The notes under the pieces: generated by a model
What the model was told of the DNA's origin: nothing
The model's input: only the letters and a program-made list of their open reading frames with translations
Database searches by the model: none
Shown: piece after piece, positions 1 through 9,872 of the stretch
Numbering within the stretch: position 1 is the stretch's first letter
Layout of the letters: each line of letters begins with the position of its first letter
Source: Dickeya oryzae
GTDB taxonomy: Bacteria; Pseudomonadota; Gammaproteobacteria; Enterobacterales; Enterobacteriaceae
Reading direction: 5' to 3'
NCBI RefSeq assembly: GCF_009372235.1
Contig: NZ_ML762920.1
Coordinates: forward strand, 527,298-591,297
DNA: 64,000 nt
Translations under genes and position numbers: made by a program

Positions 1-1
1 G

Positions 2-304
2 GTCTCTGGCAATAGTCAGGTGCGTTCCGCACTGGAATCCGCTCTCCCCCATCTGCGCAATGCGATGGCTGAGAATGGTATCAACCTGGGACAAAGCAGC
101 GTAGGCTCAGATGCCAGTAGCTGGCAGCAGTCTCAGCAGCAGGTGGCAAGTAATGCCAACGGGAATGGCAGCGGCAACGCTTCGTCTTACCAACAGCAAT
201 TTGGTCAACCTGATCGTACCGGCGCTGAAGCGGAAACACTGACTGTACCAGCACAGTTACAATCAATGGTAACGGGGCTTAATGGCGTTGATATCTTTGC
301 CTAA
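2..304 (+). CDS. fliK: Flagellar hook-length control protein FliK, C-terminal end (partial)
   Basis: Only the last ~100 codons are present; the gene enters from the left edge in frame 2 and stops with TAA at 302-304. The segment VRSALESALPHLRNAMAENG, then INLGQSSV, is the conserved FliK C-terminal region that interacts with FlhB to switch export specificity from rod/hook to filament substrates. The Gln/Ser/Asn-rich tail that follows is typical of the disordered end of FliK. The position directly upstream of fliLMNOPQR matches the enterobacterial fliFGHIJK-fliLMNOPQR order. FliK is itself exported as a molecular ruler; that is family knowledge rather than something seen here. Confidence 0.93.
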   Translation, partial: VSGNSQVRSALESALPHLRNAMAENGINLGQSSVGSDASSWQQSQQQVASNANGNGSGNASSYQQQFGQPDRTGAEAETLTVPAQLQSMVTGLNGVDIFA

Positions 305-385
305 TGAAAAAGTTAACGCTTTTTTTATTGTTTATTCATTGTATTGAAGCGGTGAATAGGCAGGATAATCATGATATCACGCATT

Positions 386-414
386 TATCTCATGGCTAAC
401 ATTGCCATGAGATA
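386..414 (+). other. Perfect RNA hairpin between fliK and fliL
   Basis: An 11-bp perfect inverted repeat (arms 386-396 and 404-414, loop of 7 nt) lies 24 nt before the fliL start. It has no T-run behind it, so it is not an ordinary terminator. It may be an mRNA processing or stability element between fliK and fliL. Confidence 0.6.
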
Positions 415-437
415 CTGATAAATAACAGGATACATCA

Positions 438-926
438 TTGGCTACGTCTAATAAGAAAGCCCAGTCAGGTGGTAAAAAACGCTCCCTCTGGCTGATAATC
501 TTGATTGTTATCGCCCTGGCAGCTACAGCAGGGGCGGGTGCTGGCTGGTGGTTCTTGAATCATAAAAAAACCGAGACGGCATCCAGCGAGCCGCCTCCGC
601 CGCCGGCACCTGTATTCATGCCGTTGGATACATTCACCGTTAACTTGTTATCCCCAGATAACAACCCGGATCGGGTGTTGTACGTGGGCATTACCCTGCG
701 ACTGCCGGATGAAGCAACCCGTGCACGCCTGACGAACTATCTGCCGGAAATTCGCAGTCGTTTGATTATGCTGTTTTCCCGCCAGAGCTCATCTGTTCTG
801 GCAACGGAACAAGGTAAACAAAAGCTGGTTGAAGATATCAAGCAGGTATTAAGCCCACCGCTGGTCCCTGGACAACCTAACCAGGTCGTCAGCGATGTCC
901 TGTTCACTGCTTTTATTTTGCGGTAA
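438..926 (+). CDS. fliL: Flagellar basal body-associated protein FliL
   Basis: The 162-residue product has a short basic N-terminus, one membrane segment (about residues 16-40) and a periplasmic domain containing [10 protein letters not shown] and the FliL-type C-terminus [13 protein letters not shown]. FliL sits around the stator units and supports high torque in enterobacteria. The start is TTG at 438, preceded by AGGA at 427-430; no ATG start in frame gives the family N-terminus. Length is close to E. coli FliL (154). It is followed after 5 nt by fliM, consistent with one fliLMNOPQR transcript. Confidence 0.95.
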   Translation: MATSNKKAQSGGKKRSLWLIILIVIALAATAGAGAGWWFLNHKKTETASSEPPPPPAPVFMPLDTFTVNLLSPDNNPDRVLYVGITLRLPDEATRARLTNYLPEIRSRLIMLFSRQSSSVLATEQGKQKLVEDIKQVLSPPLVPGQPNQVVSDVLFTAFILR

Positions 927-931
927 TCACT

Positions 932-1948
932 ATGGGTGACAGCATTCTTTCACAAGCAGAGATCGATGCTCTGCTAAACGGTGACAGTGGTGATAGCAGC
1001 GCTGATGCCAGCAACGCCGCTTCCCAAAAAGATGGGGATGTTAAGCCCTATGATCCCAATACACAGCGACGCGTTATCCGTGAGCGTCTGCAAGCGCTGG
1101 AGATCATCAACGAGCGTTTCGCGCGCCAATTCCGTATGGGCTTGTTTAACCTGCTTCGTCGTAGCCCTGATATTACCGTTGGTGCCATCAAGATTCAGCC
1201 GTATCATGAGTTTGCACGTAACCTGCCGGTTCCAACCAACCTCAACCTGATACACCTGAAGCCCTTGCGTGGCACTGCGCTATTCGTATTTTCACCCAGT
1301 CTGGTTTTCATTGCCGTCGACAACCTGTTTGGTGGCGATGGTCGTTTTCCCACCAAGGTTGAAGGCCGAGAATTTACACATACCGAGCAGCGCGTAGTGC
1401 GTCGCATGCTGAAACTGGCCCTCGAATCCTACAGTGACGCCTGGAACGCGATTTACAAGCTGGATGTGGAGTATGTGCGTTCGGAAATGCAGGTAAAATT
1501 CACCAATATCACCACGTCGCCAAACGATATCGTGGTAACTACCCCTTTCCATCTGGAAATTGGTACGCTGACCGGTGAATTCAGCATCTGTATTCCATTC
1601 TCCATGATTGAACCTTTACGCGAATTGCTCGCCAACCCGCCGCTGGAAAACTCGCAGCAAGAAGACCAGCATTGGCGTGAAACATTGGCAAAACAGGTGC
1701 AGCACTCAGAGTTAGAGCTGGTTGCTAACTTTGTTGACATTCCGGTTCGACTGTCAAAGGTATTAAAACTCAAGCCCGGAGATATTTTGCCGATTGATAA
1801 ACCTGAACGCCTGGTGGCACATGTGGATGGCGTGCCTGTATTGACATGCCAGTACGGTACGTTAGATGGTCAGTATGCCTTGCGTGTTGAACACTTGATT
1901 AACCCCATTTTAAATTCTCTGAATGACGAGGAACCGCTCAATGAGTGA
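932..1948 (+). CDS. fliM: Flagellar motor switch protein FliM
   Basis: The 338-residue product begins with the CheY-P binding peptide (DSILSQAEIDALLNG, about residues 3-17), followed by the CheC-like middle domain and a C-terminal SpoA/FliN-like domain (about 250-325). FliM forms the C-ring wall with FliG and FliN and sets rotation direction when CheY-P binds. Length matches the family (334 in E. coli). The stop overlaps the fliN start by 8 nt, indicating translational coupling. Confidence 0.98.
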   Translation: MGDSILSQAEIDALLNGDSGDSSADASNAASQKDGDVKPYDPNTQRRVIRERLQALEIINERFARQFRMGLFNLLRRSPDITVGAIKIQPYHEFARNLPVPTNLNLIHLKPLRGTALFVFSPSLVFIAVDNLFGGDGRFPTKVEGREFTHTEQRVVRRMLKLALESYSDAWNAIYKLDVEYVRSEMQVKFTNITTSPNDIVVTTPFHLEIGTLTGEFSICIPFSMIEPLRELLANPPLENSQQEDQHWRETLAKQVQHSELELVANFVDIPVRLSKVLKLKPGDILPIDKPERLVAHVDGVPVLTCQYGTLDGQYALRVEHLINPILNSLNDEEPLNE

Positions 1949-2357
1949 CATCAAGAAACCGTCCGAAGAAACGGATTCCGTGGACGATCTGTGGGCTGAT
2001 GCATTTAATGAGCAGCAGTCGGCAGAAAAAGGCGCGTCGGGTAGTACTGATAATATCTTCAAAAACTTTGATGTGCAGGATACCCAAGGGTCAATGCAGG
2101 ATATCGACCTGATTTTGGATATCCCGGTTAAATTGACCGTGGAGTTAGGGCGCACCAAAATGACGATCAAAGAGCTGCTGCGCTTGTCACAGGGCTCTGT
2201 CGTGGCACTAGACGGTTTGGCTGGTGAGCCACTGGATATCATGATTAACGGGTATCTGATTGCTCAGGGTGAAGTGGTTGTCGTTTCTGACAAGTATGGT
2301 GTGCGTATCACCGATATTATTACACCATCAGAACGTATGCGCAGGCTAGGCCGTTAA
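1941..2357 (+). CDS. fliN: Flagellar motor switch protein FliN
   Basis: The 138-residue product has an acidic N-terminus (MSDIKKPSEETDSVDDLWAD) and a C-terminal SpoA domain (about 60-138) with the conserved DIPVKLTVELGRTKMTIKEL region. FliN forms the base of the C-ring and helps dock FliH and cargo. The ATG at 1941 is chosen over an in-frame ATG at 1923 because MSDIKK is the enterobacterial N-terminus and the 8-nt overlap with fliM is the usual arrangement. Confidence 0.97.
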   Translation: MSDIKKPSEETDSVDDLWADAFNEQQSAEKGASGSTDNIFKNFDVQDTQGSMQDIDLILDIPVKLTVELGRTKMTIKELLRLSQGSVVALDGLAGEPLDIMINGYLIAQGEVVVVSDKYGVRITDIITPSERMRRLGR

Positions 2358-2776
2358 TGGCTGGCACCACCGCACAACAGACTACATCGACCATTCAGCA
2401 GCCACCTGTGGCTGCTGAATCCGTTATTTCTGGCGGTGCGATCTTGTCGCAAGTGGGTACCGCCCTGTGCGGTGTGTTATTGCTGATTTTACTGGTTGCC
2501 TGGGCACTGCGAAAACTGGGATTCGCGCCGCAGTCTAAGAAAAGCAACGTCATGAAAATGGTGTCTACTTATCCAGTTGGACAGCGTGAGCGTATTGTGA
2601 TCGTTGAAGTTGATGACACCTGGCTTGTATTGGGGGTTACAGCTCAACAAATAACCCACTTACACACCCTGCCCGCTCGTCCCATCAACGATGTACCGTC
2701 GGCAGAAAGTATTGCGCCAGCCGATTTTCTTCAGTTCCTTAAGAAAGCGACCAAGCGTCCGGAAAAAACCGAATGA
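2357..2776 (+). CDS. fliO: Flagellar export apparatus assembly protein FliO
   Basis: The 139-residue product has a polar Thr/Gln-rich N-terminus, a single membrane helix (about 35-55, [20 protein letters not shown]) and a small cytoplasmic domain with [17 protein letters not shown], typical of FliO. It acts as a chaperone for FliP pentamer assembly and is not part of the final export gate. The ATG overlaps the fliN stop by one base and the end overlaps fliP by ATGA. Slightly longer than E. coli FliO (121). Confidence 0.94.
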   Translation: MAGTTAQQTTSTIQQPPVAAESVISGGAILSQVGTALCGVLLLILLVAWALRKLGFAPQSKKSNVMKMVSTYPVGQRERIVIVEVDDTWLVLGVTAQQITHLHTLPARPINDVPSAESIAPADFLQFLKKATKRPEKTE

Positions 2777-3549
2777 GTACCCCCCTGCGTCCGATTTCAC
2801 TTTCTCCCTGGTTCCGCCTGCTTCGTTACCCTGCGGCCTTCATGTTGTTGCTGATTGCGCCTCACGCACTTGCACAGTTGCCAAGTATTATCAGCCACCC
2901 ACTACCTAATGGTGGGCAGAGCTGGTCCTTACCCGTTCAGACACTGATCTTCATCACTGCGCTGAGCTTTATTCCCGCCGTACTGCTGATGATGACCTGC
3001 TTTACGCGTATCATCATCGTGCTGAGCTTGCTGCGTAACGCATTAGGAACCCCTACGGCCCCCCCTAACCAGGTTTTGCTGGGTCTCAGTCTGTTTCTGA
3101 CTTTTTTTGTTATGTCGCCCGTACTGAACCGTATTTACGATGAGGCCTATCGCCCGTTCAGTGAAGACAAAATCAGCATGGAAGTCGCTATCGATAAAGG
3201 CTCAAAACCGCTGCGTGAGTTTATGCTGCGGCAAACCCGGGAAGCAGATTTAGCGTTGTTTACCCGTTTGGCTCAGATTCCCTCGCTACAAGGCCCGGAA
3301 GCTGTACCGATGCGAGTATTAGTACCAGCTTATGTTACCAGCGAACTGAAAACCGCCTTTCAGATTGGTTTTACGATTTTCATTCCTTTTCTGCTGATTG
3401 ACCTGGTTGTTGCCAGCGTATTAATGGCACTGGGTATGATGATGGTTCCTCCAGCGACGATTTCGTTGCCATTCAAACTGATGCTTTTTGTGTTGGTTGA
3501 CGGATGGCAATTACTGCTGGGGTCGCTGGCCCAGAGTTTTTATACTTAG
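2773..3549 (+). CDS. fliP: Flagellar type III export gate protein FliP
   Basis: The 258-residue product has a cleavable-looking signal sequence (about 1-34, ending LIAPHALA), then four membrane segments with conserved [40 protein letters not shown] and the C-terminal [20 protein letters not shown] block. FliP forms the core of the FliP5Q4R1 export gate in the inner membrane. It overlaps fliO by 4 nt (ATGA). Confidence 0.97.
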   Translation: MSTPLRPISLSPWFRLLRYPAAFMLLLIAPHALAQLPSIISHPLPNGGQSWSLPVQTLIFITALSFIPAVLLMMTCFTRIIIVLSLLRNALGTPTAPPNQVLLGLSLFLTFFVMSPVLNRIYDEAYRPFSEDKISMEVAIDKGSKPLREFMLRQTREADLALFTRLAQIPSLQGPEAVPMRVLVPAYVTSELKTAFQIGFTIFIPFLLIDLVVASVLMALGMMMVPPATISLPFKLMLFVLVDGWQLLLGSLAQSFYT

Positions 3550-3592
3550 TTAGTGCGGATGCTGCTGTCCACCACATCAGAGGAATGCCTGT

Positions 3593-3862
3593 ATGACTCC
3601 TGAATCCGTCATGGCTTTAGGCTATGAAGCAATGAAAATAGCGCTGATGCTGGCAGGCCCTCCTCTTATCGCCGCGCTGGTTAGCGGTTTGATTGTCAGC
3701 ATGCTTCAGGCGGCTACACAAATCAACGAAATGACGTTGTCCTTCATCCCCAAGGTTCTCACGGTGTTTTTTACCCTAGTGGTCGCCGGGCCATGGATGC
3801 TCAGCGTCATTCTCGACTACATGCGTACAATGTTCAGCCAGTTCCCTAGCATGATAGGGTAG
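3593..3862 (+). CDS. fliQ: Flagellar type III export gate protein FliQ
   Basis: The 89-residue product has two membrane helices (about 15-40 and 52-76) and the conserved [18 protein letters not shown] start and [15 protein letters not shown] loop. Length equals E. coli FliQ. It surrounds the FliP ring in the export gate. The start follows AGAGGAATG and lies 43 nt after fliP, a slightly larger gap than elsewhere in the operon. Confidence 0.97.
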   Translation: MTPESVMALGYEAMKIALMLAGPPLIAALVSGLIVSMLQAATQINEMTLSFIPKVLTVFFTLVVAGPWMLSVILDYMRTMFSQFPSMIG

Positions 3863-3864
3863 AT

Positions 3865-4647
3865 ATGGTTACCCTCAGTAGCATCGATATGATCGGCTGG
3901 TTCAATCAGTTTTTCTGGCCACTGGTCAGAATTCTGGCACTGATTAGCACTGCCCCTATTTTTAGCGAACGGGCTATTACCCGCCGTGTGAAAATTGGCA
4001 TAGGTGTGCTCATCACGATTGTCATTGCGCCAAATATCCCACATTCCTCGATCCCTGTCTTTTCTGCAGCAGGTGTATGGATGCTGTTTCAGCAAGTCGT
4101 GATCGGCACAATGTTGGGTTTCACCATGCAACTGGCTTTTGCGGCAATCCGACTGGCGGGAGAGATTATCGGTCTGCAAATGGGGCTGTCATTCGCCACG
4201 TTCTTTGACCCCAGCGGTGGGCCCAACATGCCAGTCGTATCCCGGTTCATGAACCTGCTGGCATTATTGCTTTTTCTGACGATGAATGGACATTTATGGC
4301 TGATTTCATTGCTGGTTGACAGTTTTCATACCATTCCGATCGGGGCTGCACCTGTCAGCGGTAATGTATTTATGGCTCTGGCTGCAGCTGGGGGAAGGAT
4401 CTTCTCTAACGGGCTGATGCTCGCACTCCCGCTCATTACATTACTGCTCACCATTAACATGGCGCTTGGGTTATTGAGTCGGCTGGCACCACAGTTAACC
4501 ATCTTCGCTATCGGTTTTCCTATCACCCTCTTTACCGGGATAATTACCGTAGGGTTCCTGATTTTCCTTATCTCCCCTTACGCCGAAAAACTGTTTGGCG
4601 AAACCTATGATCTTCTGGCTGATTTGCTAAACCAGTTTGCCGGATAA
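3865..4647 (+). CDS. fliR: Flagellar type III export gate protein FliR
   Basis: The 260-residue, strongly hydrophobic protein carries the FliR signatures [17 protein letters not shown] and [13 protein letters not shown] region, and several membrane segments. FliR completes the FliP5Q4R1 gate. It starts 2 nt after fliQ and is the last gene of the fliLMNOPQR operon. The next gene, flgL, is convergent. Confidence 0.97.
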   Translation: MVTLSSIDMIGWFNQFFWPLVRILALISTAPIFSERAITRRVKIGIGVLITIVIAPNIPHSSIPVFSAAGVWMLFQQVVIGTMLGFTMQLAFAAIRLAGEIIGLQMGLSFATFFDPSGGPNMPVVSRFMNLLALLLFLTMNGHLWLISLLVDSFHTIPIGAAPVSGNVFMALAAAGGRIFSNGLMLALPLITLLLTINMALGLLSRLAPQLTIFAIGFPITLFTGIITVGFLIFLISPYAEKLFGETYDLLADLLNQFAG

Positions 4648-4697
4648 TCCCTTACTCGCTGGTGTGCCTCGACCCCTTTCGTCCACTGCGCACAATA

Positions 4698-4732
4698 AAA
4701 AAAAGCATGTCATCTTATGAAGGATGACATGC
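4698..4732 (-). terminator. Rho-independent terminator of the flgKL transcript
   Basis: A perfect 10-bp stem (4705-4714 with 4723-4732, 8-nt loop) is followed on the minus strand by a run of eight T. It lies 55 nt beyond the flgL stop. On the plus strand it has no T-run, so it serves flgL rather than fliR. Confidence 0.9.
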
Positions 4733-4786
4733 CAAAAAGAATACGCCCGGTTTAAGCGTATCCAAATACTGGACCGCTATTCCATA

Positions 4787-5716
4787 TTATTTGTTTAGCT
4801 GGAACAGCGAGAGGCCCTGCATATCGCTAAATGCTTTGTATGATGCTTGCAAGGATTGCTGTTGCATCATGTATGTGGAGATGGTTGCGACCATATCGAT
4901 ATCAACCAAATCGCTCAATGTCTGCTTATTTGCATTGCTGCGATCAGTACCAATACTGTTCAATGTATCGACTTCCTGCAACTGAACGCCCAAGGTGGCT
5001 TGCGCAGAGGAAACATTCGTCAGTGCATTTTTGAGGTTCTGGCTAGCCGCATTGATAGACGCGGTATTGGCACTCTTCACAGCATCAGTTGCCCCTTCCA
5101 GTGGTATTTCCAACGCACTAATCGCACTGTCCAGAGCACCAAAGATATCTGCAGTGCCGCTAGCGTTATTAAATACAGCTGACCCGATATGTCCGACAGT
5201 CATGACACGATCAGCATCCACCTGCTGAGAAATAGCCTGGGTGCCACCAACATAGCTCACGGTACCGGAAGCATTAGAAGTAAACGGTTGAACGTCTGTC
5301 TTATAACCACCAAAGATAAAATTACCATTACCATCGGTACTGTTTCCCAGGTTCAACAACTGAGCTTTCAACCCACGCAAAGAGGTGGCGATAAGGTGGC
5401 GATCGTTATCATTCTTCGTACCATCAGCACTTAACAGTGTGGTACTGGCGCTAGTCAATGCAGTCACAACATTGGTCAGTACAGAAAGCTCACTATTCAT
5501 ACCATTTTGAGCAAAGGTACGTGCAAGCGAATACTGAGCATTTTGAGCCTGTGCCTGATTGACCATAACGGCCTTAGATGCGGCGATAGGATCATCAGAA
5601 GGAGTCAGTACACGGGTATTACTGGCAAGCTGCTGACCTGTCTTGCTGAACGTAGACAAACCATCTGTGACGCCTTGCATATTCTGCTGAAAAATAATAC
5701 TGGTACTCAATCGCAT
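4787..5716 (-). CDS. flgL: Flagellar hook-filament junction protein FlgL (HAP3)
   Basis: The 309-residue product starts with the flagellin-like N-terminal helix (MRLSTSIIFQQNMQGVTDG) and ends with the matching D0 helix (ATISTYMMQQQSLQASYKAF). Together with FlgK it forms the junction on which filament grows. Length is near E. coli FlgL (317). AAGGAAATAGGTT precedes the ATG. It follows flgK by 32 nt and should be read from the sigma-28 promoter upstream of flgK. Confidence 0.96.
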   Translation of the reverse strand: MRLSTSIIFQQNMQGVTDGLSTFSKTGQQLASNTRVLTPSDDPIAASKAVMVNQAQAQNAQYSLARTFAQNGMNSELSVLTNVVTALTSASTTLLSADGTKNDNDRHLIATSLRGLKAQLLNLGNSTDGNGNFIFGGYKTDVQPFTSNASGTVSYVGGTQAISQQVDADRVMTVGHIGSAVFNNASGTADIFGALDSAISALEIPLEGATDAVKSANTASINAASQNLKNALTNVSSAQATLGVQLQEVDTLNSIGTDRSNANKQTLSDLVDIDMVATISTYMMQQQSLQASYKAFSDMQGLSLFQLNK

Positions 5717-5748
5717 AACCTATTTCCTTATTTTTTGCCGTCACAAAC

Positions 5749-7668
5749 TTAACTGCGGATCCCCAGCAGGGCATCAAATATCGTCGAAGCCGTCTGGATT
5801 ACCTTGGCATTTGCCATGTAATACTGTTGAAAACGAACAAGATTGCCGTACTCTTCGTCCAAATTGACACCGGACCCCGACTGCTGCTCGGTAGTTAACT
5901 GCTTCACGACATTCTTCTGAGATGTATCAGTCACCTTGGCAGTACTCGTCTTATTACCGATATCCCCAACCAGACTGGCGTATGCCTGACTGATAGTTGA
6001 CTTGTTTTCAACAACCTTCACTGTCTGCAAATTCAATAGTGCTTTAGCATTCGTATTATCACTAACCCCACCACCGGCAGAAGTCAAAGAGGAACCAGCC
6101 GCAGCAATCTTGGAAGAATCCGAGATGACAACAGACATACTAACGACTACATCCCGTACTCCTTTCACAGTAAACTCGTCTTTAGCTGCAGGTGTGCCAG
6201 TGATATTCAACTTCATACCATCAAAAATCAGGCTGGCTGATGTCGAACCACTGGCGGCGGTAAAGGTGGCAGAAGAAGACAAGTCAGCACCATCCGACAA
6301 ACGAGTAATCGACCAATTATTACTTGCCGGACCAACGAATTTAACGGCGTAATCGCTCGCCTTGATATAGTTGTTGTCATTACGAGTCAGCGACACAGCC
6401 GAGGCTGCCGCAGGAGCAGTCTGCGAAATGGAGGACTGTCCTGGCGATACTTTGAAGCTGAATGTATCCCCCGAAGCGGCAGAACCGGAAATTTTGATGG
6501 TAAAACCATCAAACGCCAACGCCGAACCCGACAATGTTGAGCTGGCTGTAGTACCGTCGGACCGAGTAACGTTCCAGGATGTCCCGTTGTATTGCAGTGA
6601 GTAGTTATCACGGAGATAGGAAGAGTTTAGTTCAGCAGCGGACGTATTTTTAGCGCTTTTCAATGTAACTGACGAGCCGACACCAAAAAAATCGCCACCC
6701 TGAACATTGCTCAAGTCAAAACCCGCTTTGTGCTGCTGGTTGAAAGCATCAGTGAAAGCCAACGCCATCTGACCTAATTGGTTACGGGCGCTATCGAGCG
6801 TACCGGTACGAAAATCAAGCAGACCGCCGAGAGAACCACCGGTAATCGTGCTCTCTTTCACTTCACTCACGCCGGCAATGGCATCGTTATACGCAATGGT
6901 AGTACGGGTAGGGTCAGTGCTGGATGTCGTCGCAACAAGCGTGTTGAAGCTTTTACCTTGTACCAATGTCAGGCCGTTTTTCAGCGAGACATTGTACATA
7001 TTGCCGTCCTGAACCGCGACATCGACACCAACCAACTTATTCAGTTGATCAACCAGTGAGTCTCGCTGGTCCAGCAAATCATTTGGCGCTGCACCACTAT
7101 TCGCACCTTTCAGACGTACAATCTGATCGTTGATATCGGCGATTTGCTGGGCATAGGTATTGATCTGCGTCACCGTGACGGAGAGCTCACCATTGATGTT
7201 GCTGTCCATGTCGCGCAAATACTGATCAGTGATTTTGAACTGGTTTACCAACGCATTCGCTTTACCTAGCACGGTCTGGCGAACGGAAGAGTCACTGGAG
7301 CTACTAGTCAGGTTCTGCAAATTCTTAAAGAAATCCTGAATAGAAGTTGACAGGCTTGATGAGCTACTCGACAGCAGGTTGTCAATTTTGGAAACCTGCC
7401 CGTAATAAGAAGTAGTCGAGCTACTGGTTGACTGCGCCGCACGTAACTGCTTGGCAATAAAATCGTTGTAATCGCGGTTAATGCTGACAACCGTAACACC
7501 GTTACCAATATAACCAGCAGAGGTTGTTGTACCATTATTCTGTGCCAACAGCGCGTTTTGACGGCTATATCCGGTAACAGCCTGATTACTGATGTTGTTA
7601 CTGACAGCGCTCAGTGCCGCTTGTGCTGCACTCAAACCACTCATTCCGGTGTTAATCAAATTGGACAT
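5749..7668 (-). CDS. flgK: Flagellar hook-filament junction protein FlgK (HAP1), enlarged
   Basis: The N-terminus (MSNLINTGMSGLSAAQAALS) and C-terminus (EEYGNLVRFQQYYMANAKVI) are the FlgK D0/D1 helices. The product has 639 residues against 547 in E. coli. The extra length is in the exposed region: two related segments, about 354-409 (SWNVTRSDG, AFDGFTIKISG) and 438-505 (NWSITRLSDG, IFDGMKLNITG), repeat the single D2-type element of E. coli FlgK. AAAGGAA precedes the ATG. A sigma-28 promoter lies about 93 nt upstream. Confidence 0.96.
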   Translation of the reverse strand: MSNLINTGMSGLSAAQAALSAVSNNISNQAVTGYSRQNALLAQNNGTTTSAGYIGNGVTVVSINRDYNDFIAKQLRAAQSTSSSTTSYYGQVSKIDNLLSSSSSSLSTSIQDFFKNLQNLTSSSSDSSVRQTVLGKANALVNQFKITDQYLRDMDSNINGELSVTVTQINTYAQQIADINDQIVRLKGANSGAAPNDLLDQRDSLVDQLNKLVGVDVAVQDGNMYNVSLKNGLTLVQGKSFNTLVATTSSTDPTRTTIAYNDAIAGVSEVKESTITGGSLGGLLDFRTGTLDSARNQLGQMALAFTDAFNQQHKAGFDLSNVQGGDFFGVGSSVTLKSAKNTSAAELNSSYLRDNYSLQYNGTSWNVTRSDGTTASSTLSGSALAFDGFTIKISGSAASGDTFSFKVSPGQSSISQTAPAAASAVSLTRNDNNYIKASDYAVKFVGPASNNWSITRLSDGADLSSSATFTAASGSTSASLIFDGMKLNITGTPAAKDEFTVKGVRDVVVSMSVVISDSSKIAAAGSSLTSAGGGVSDNTNAKALLNLQTVKVVENKSTISQAYASLVGDIGNKTSTAKVTDTSQKNVVKQLTTEQQSGSGVNLDEEYGNLVRFQQYYMANAKVIQTASTIFDALLGIRS

Positions 7669-7760
7669 GCTGGGTTCCTTTTACTCTTACTAATGCGCAG
7701 AGAGGCACTACCTATTGCCAGGCACAAAAAGATATCGCCGTCATAAATTAACTTGTATAA

Positions 7761-7787
7761 CTATCGGCAGGCGGGTTAAAAACTTGA
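7761..7787 (-). promoter_or_regulatory. Sigma-28 (FliA) promoter of flgKL
   Basis: On the minus strand TCAAGTTT, 11 nt, then GCCGATAG closely matches the FliA consensus TAAAGTTT-N11-GCCGATAA. The predicted start lies near 7754, giving a leader of about 86 nt before flgK. This fits the known class III expression of flgKL in enterobacteria. It sits just upstream of flgK, over the flgJ 3' boundary. Confidence 0.88.
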
Positions 7788-7793
7788 GAGAAA

Positions 7794-8747
7794 TTAGAAA
7801 ATCCCGCTCAGATCATGTGTATAAGCCTGAACTGCCTTTTCGCCTGTATTTTTCATCTGCTGGATCATGCTGACCAACTTCTTCGCATAAGCTGGGTCTG
7901 TGGCATATCCCGCCTGCTGTAATGCAACCGCGGCCTGTTCCGCCGTTGCCGCCGCAGACACGCCAGCATAACGGGGGTTTTGAGTTAACAGTTTGGCATA
8001 ATCATTCAACGCTTCCAGATAAGAACCGTACACGCGGAAGGCCGCAGTGACTTTTTTGGCAACACCTTGTTCGTATTCCGTCGTAGTAATTTCCGTAACC
8101 GGCCCATCCCAGTTACTGCCAGCTTTAATACCGAAAATATTGTGGCTACGACGCCCATCGGTGGTAGGGATTTCATGCTGTCCCCAACCCGATTCCAGGG
8201 CGGCCTGAGCCATAATGAGATGATGTGGAATACCACTTTGCTGACTAACCAGCATGGCGGGTGTGGACAAGCGCGAAATAAAATCAGCACTGCTCATGGG
8301 CAATGGCGATGACTTTTCCGATAGCTTAGGCATCGCTTTACGCACCATCTGCTCCACTGCAAATGAAGGCATATTGCGAGCCAATTGACCATCAGGCTTA
8401 AATGGCGTCGATGGTGCAGGTTGCTCAATCCCGACAATCCCCTGCCCCATCATCTGTTTTTCAATAACAGCGGCCAGCCCTACTCCTTTGCCAGACGACA
8501 TCTGCTGGGCCAGTTGCTGGTCATACATTGAAGTGATCATGCGCGTCTGATCGCTACTGAACATACCATCCTTCGGTAGCGTATCACGCATGCTCTTCAT
8601 CATCATTTGCACAAAGACGCCTTCCAACTGCTTGGCCACAGCACGGAGCCCTTCCCGGTTCTGAGGATGGTTCGATACATCCCGTTTGAGCGCGTTAAGC
8701 GACTGTGTTTCATAAGCAGGGTTGTTAAACATCTTCATGTCACTCAT
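7794..8747 (-). CDS. flgJ: Flagellar rod-cap/peptidoglycan hydrolase FlgJ
   Basis: This 317-residue two-domain protein has an N-terminal rod-binding domain (about 20-110, AKQLEGVFVQMMMKSMRDTL) and a C-terminal GH73 glucosaminidase domain (about 165-310) with the catalytic-type motif QAALESGWGQ and the YAKLLTQNPRY region. It opens peptidoglycan for the rod. The ATG at 8747 ([10 protein letters not shown]) shares one base with the flgI stop (TGATG), so it is preferred over a longer upstream reading. Confidence 0.96.
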   Translation of the reverse strand: MSDMKMFNNPAYETQSLNALKRDVSNHPQNREGLRAVAKQLEGVFVQMMMKSMRDTLPKDGMFSSDQTRMITSMYDQQLAQQMSSGKGVGLAAVIEKQMMGQGIVGIEQPAPSTPFKPDGQLARNMPSFAVEQMVRKAMPKLSEKSSPLPMSSADFISRLSTPAMLVSQQSGIPHHLIMAQAALESGWGQHEIPTTDGRRSHNIFGIKAGSNWDGPVTEITTTEYEQGVAKKVTAAFRVYGSYLEALNDYAKLLTQNPRYAGVSAAATAEQAAVALQQAGYATDPAYAKKLVSMIQQMKNTGEKAVQAYTHDLSGIF

Positions 8748-9856
8748 CAGATGATTTCCAACTTCGCTCTCAGGCAACCTGCACTTTCCATTGCCTGAAG
8801 AATTGACATCAAATCCATGGGTGTGGCACCAAGTGAATTCAAGGCTCGAACTACACTGTTGAGGTTAGCACTCGAGTTCACGCGCTGTAATGCCCCACCT
8901 TCCTGACGCATAGAAATTTCCGTTTGCGGCGTAACGACCGTCTGCCCACCTGCCAGCGGTGTATTTGGCTGGCTCACAACATTCTGTTGATTGATAGTCA
9001 CTGACAGATTGCCCTGTGCAACAGCGCAATTTTCCAGTTGGACATTGCGGTTCATTACCACTGAGCCGGTACGAGAATTGACGATAACTTTGGCATCCAG
9101 CGTACCAACATTGACTTCGATATTCTGCATATCCGCCAGAAAGCGAACTTGTGCACTGTTACCAGCAGGTACGATAACTCTTACGGTGCGGGAATCCAGC
9201 GGCGCTGCAGAGCCGCCTCGACCGAAACGATTGATCGCATCGCTAATACTCTGCGCCATGGTGAAATCATCCTGATTCAGTTGCAGCATTATGGTATTTC
9301 CGGTACCGAAGGTATTAGGCAACTCACGCTCGATAATTGCACCACCGCTAATACGTCCACCGGCGAGCTGGTTTACCTGAACACTGCTGCCGCCAGCAGA
9401 AGCACCCGCACCACCGATCAAAAGGTTACCCTGTGCGATAGCATAGACCTGGTTGTCAACGCCCTTCAGCGGCGTCATCAGCAATGTGCCACCTCGCAGG
9501 CTCTTGGCATTACCCATAGAGGAAACAACCACATCGACCGCTTGTCCTGCGCGAGCAAACGGCGGCAACTTAGCCGTTACCATTACTGCCGCTACGTTTT
9601 TCAACTGCATATTGGTGCCGGCAGGAACGGTTATCCCTAATTGGGATAACATGTTGTTCAAACTTTGAGTGGTAAACGGCGTCTGAGTGGTCTGGTCGCC
9701 CGTACCATCCAGCCCGACCACCAGGCCATAACCGATGAGCGCATTATCACGCACCCCCTGAATCGTCACCAAATCGCGGATACGCTCAGCTGATGCTGGC
9801 TGAGTTACCATCACCAACAAAGCAAGGAAAAGAGTAAAAGCCGAAGTGATCCGCAT
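8747..9856 (-). CDS. flgI: Flagellar P-ring protein FlgI
   Basis: The 369-residue periplasmic protein has a signal peptide ending PASA before ERIRDL, followed by the highly conserved [20 protein letters not shown] and the C-terminus [10 protein letters not shown]. It forms the P ring in the peptidoglycan layer. The ATG at 9856 is chosen because GAGG lies 6 nt upstream and a normal signal peptide follows; in-frame ATGs further up (9868 and beyond) overlap flgH or lack a ribosome site. Confidence 0.96.
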   Translation of the reverse strand: MRITSAFTLFLALLVMVTQPASAERIRDLVTIQGVRDNALIGYGLVVGLDGTGDQTTQTPFTTQSLNNMLSQLGITVPAGTNMQLKNVAAVMVTAKLPPFARAGQAVDVVVSSMGNAKSLRGGTLLMTPLKGVDNQVYAIAQGNLLIGGAGASAGGSSVQVNQLAGGRISGGAIIERELPNTFGTGNTIMLQLNQDDFTMAQSISDAINRFGRGGSAAPLDSRTVRVIVPAGNSAQVRFLADMQNIEVNVGTLDAKVIVNSRTGSVVMNRNVQLENCAVAQGNLSVTINQQNVVSQPNTPLAGGQTVVTPQTEISMRQEGGALQRVNSSANLNSVVRALNSLGATPMDLMSILQAMESAGCLRAKLEII

Positions 9857-9872
9857 TATGTGCCTCATCAAT

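Noticed and set aside
8748..8777. Longer FlgJ N-terminus from 8777
   Set aside because: It would lie inside flgI; the start at 8747 gives the family N-terminus and a one-base overlap.
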